In this document: in pieces, positions 4,513 through 5,565 of the stretch
Numbering within the stretch: the stretch's first letter is position 1
Layout of the letters: every line of letters starts with the position of its first letter
Origin: Nanobdellota archaeon
Lineage (GTDB): Archaea > Nanoarchaeota > Nanoarchaeia > Parvarchaeales > Parvarchaeaceae
Direction: 5' to 3'
NCBI GenBank assembly: GCA_021834945.1
Contig: JAKBRA010000038.1
Span: 1 to 5,565, forward strand
DNA length: 5,565 bases
Position numbers and translations under genes: made by a program
Notes under the pieces: generated by a model
Database searches by the model: none
Seen by the model: the letters and a program-made list of their open reading frames with translations, nothing else
What the model was told of the DNA's origin: nothing

Positions 4513-5565
4513 ATGAAGATTTATAACACTTTGAGCAGAAATGTAGAGAACTTCAAGCCGTTGAAAGAGGGGTTGGTAACAATATACACCTGCGGCCCAA
4601 CCGTTTACAATTATGTGCATATCGGAAATCTAAGGACTTTCATATTCTATGACCTTGTAAAAAGGGCTTTTAAGCTAAACAATTACAAGGTGAAGCATGT
4701 GATGAATATTACAGATGTAGACGACAAAACGATAAGGAAATCAATGGAAAGCCACGTCTCTTTAAAGGAATACACCGAGCTTTACACCAAGTACTTTATG
4801 GAGGATTTGCAGAAGCTGAATATAGAGATGGACACAAAGTTTACCAATGCCACGGACAACATAGACGAAATGCAGAAAATAATCGTTAAACTGCTTAAAG
4901 AAGGGTATGCATACGAGGCAGAGGACGGCATATACTTCAACGTATCAAAGTTCAAGGATTACGGCAAGCTTTCTGGAATGAAGGTAAACGGCAGTTACTC
5001 TAGAATAAAGAACGATGAATACGATAAGGAAAACGCGTCTGATTTCGCATTATGGAAGTACTGGGATGAGAACGACGGAAACGTTTACTGGGAAGGAAAG
5101 CTCAAGAAAGGAAGGCCCGGCTGGCATATTGAATGCTCAGCTATGTCCATGAAGTATCTGGGCAAAACAATTGATGTTCACTGCGGAGCCGTTGACTTGA
5201 TATTCCCGCACCATGAGAACGAGATAGCACAAAGTGAAAGTTACAGCAAGCAAAAATTTGTTGACTACTGGCTGCACGGAGAGCATCTTTTAGTTAACGG
5301 CCAGAAAATGTCAAAGTCTTTGGGTAACTTCTACACTTTAAGGGACTTGGAGAAGCAGGGCTTCAACCCATTGTCTTTTAGGCTAATGGTGATAGACAGC
5401 AACTACAGGAATAAATTGGACTTCACATTCGAAAATTTAAAAAAATACGAGAAAATGCTTGCAAAGATTGATTTATCCGTTAAGGCATTCAACAAAACAG
5501 AGAAATACGATGAAACAGAGGACAGCTATTCAACGATACAGACTAAGAAGGTAGTTGACAGCGAA
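4513..5565 (+). CDS. cysS: Cysteinyl-tRNA synthetase, 3' truncated
   Basis: This cytoplasmic class I aminoacyl-tRNA synthetase activates cysteine with ATP and charges tRNA-Cys. The first 351 residues are visible and the frame runs off the right edge without a stop; a full enzyme is about 460 residues, so the end of the helical region and the anticodon-binding end are missing. The ATP-binding HIGH motif is HIGN at 36-39, and KMSKS is intact at 265-269. The four zinc ligands that recognise the cysteine thiol are all present: C27 in TCGPTVY, C208 in ECSAMS, H233 and E237 in HHENEI. Each is one residue before its E. coli position. NITDVDDK and WHIECS are further CysRS hallmarks. The ATG is the only sensible start: family alignment begins within a few residues of it, and the TATA-like box lies 25-26 bp upstream. 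It is divergent from the membrane-protein operon. Confidence 0.97.
   Translation, partial: MKIYNTLSRNVENFKPLKEGLVTIYTCGPTVYNYVHIGNLRTFIFYDLVKRAFKLNNYKVKHVMNITDVDDKTIRKSMESHVSLKEYTELYTKYFMEDLQKLNIEMDTKFTNATDNIDEMQKIIVKLLKEGYAYEAEDGIYFNVSKFKDYGKLSGMKVNGSYSRIKNDEYDKENASDFALWKYWDENDGNVYWEGKLKKGRPGWHIECSAMSMKYLGKTIDVHCGAVDLIFPHHENEIAQSESYSKQKFVDYWLHGEHLLVNGQKMSKSLGNFYTLRDLEKQGFNPLSFRLMVIDSNYRNKLDFTFENLKKYEKMLAKIDLSVKAFNKTEKYDETEDSYSTIQTKKVVDSE

Overview
The window looks archaeal. Likely TATA boxes sit about 25 bp upstream of the start codons of four genes, so those mRNAs would be leaderless. The internal operon genes instead carry Shine-Dalgarno-like sites. Coding is AT-rich, with many ATA, AGA and AGG codons. 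The style fits a small-genome or DPANN-like archaeon, but no marker here fixes the lineage.

Layout from left to right. (1) The 3' part of a major facilitator superfamily (MFS) transporter gene, cut by the left edge, followed by T-rich terminator-like tracts. (2) A tiny acidic ORF of 29 codons with its own TATA box. (3) A two-gene toxin-antitoxin operon on the minus strand: an AbiEi-like winged-helix antitoxin and an AbiEii-like nucleotidyltransferase toxin, overlapping by 17 bp, with a palindromic operator upstream. (4) A minus-strand pair with a 6-bp gap: an unrecognised four-helix membrane protein followed by a ten-helix DMT/EamA-like transporter. (5) A divergent promoter region, then cysS (cysteinyl-tRNA synthetase) on the plus strand, cut by the right edge and therefore lacking a stop codon here.

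The most notable structure is a perfect 38-bp direct repeat at 1247-1284 and 2793-2830 that tightly brackets the toxin-antitoxin pair. The right copy is the real 3' end of the transporter gene. The left copy is a duplicate of that end and also carries the stop of the small ORF. Removing one repeat plus the cassette (1,546 bp) would rebuild a compact locus in which the small ORF and the transporter gene converge with abutting stop codons. The simplest reading is a recent, gene-preserving insertion of a minimal AbiE module that has no recombinase of its own. The genes are otherwise ordinary: transport, envelope, tRNA charging and a defence/addiction cassette.
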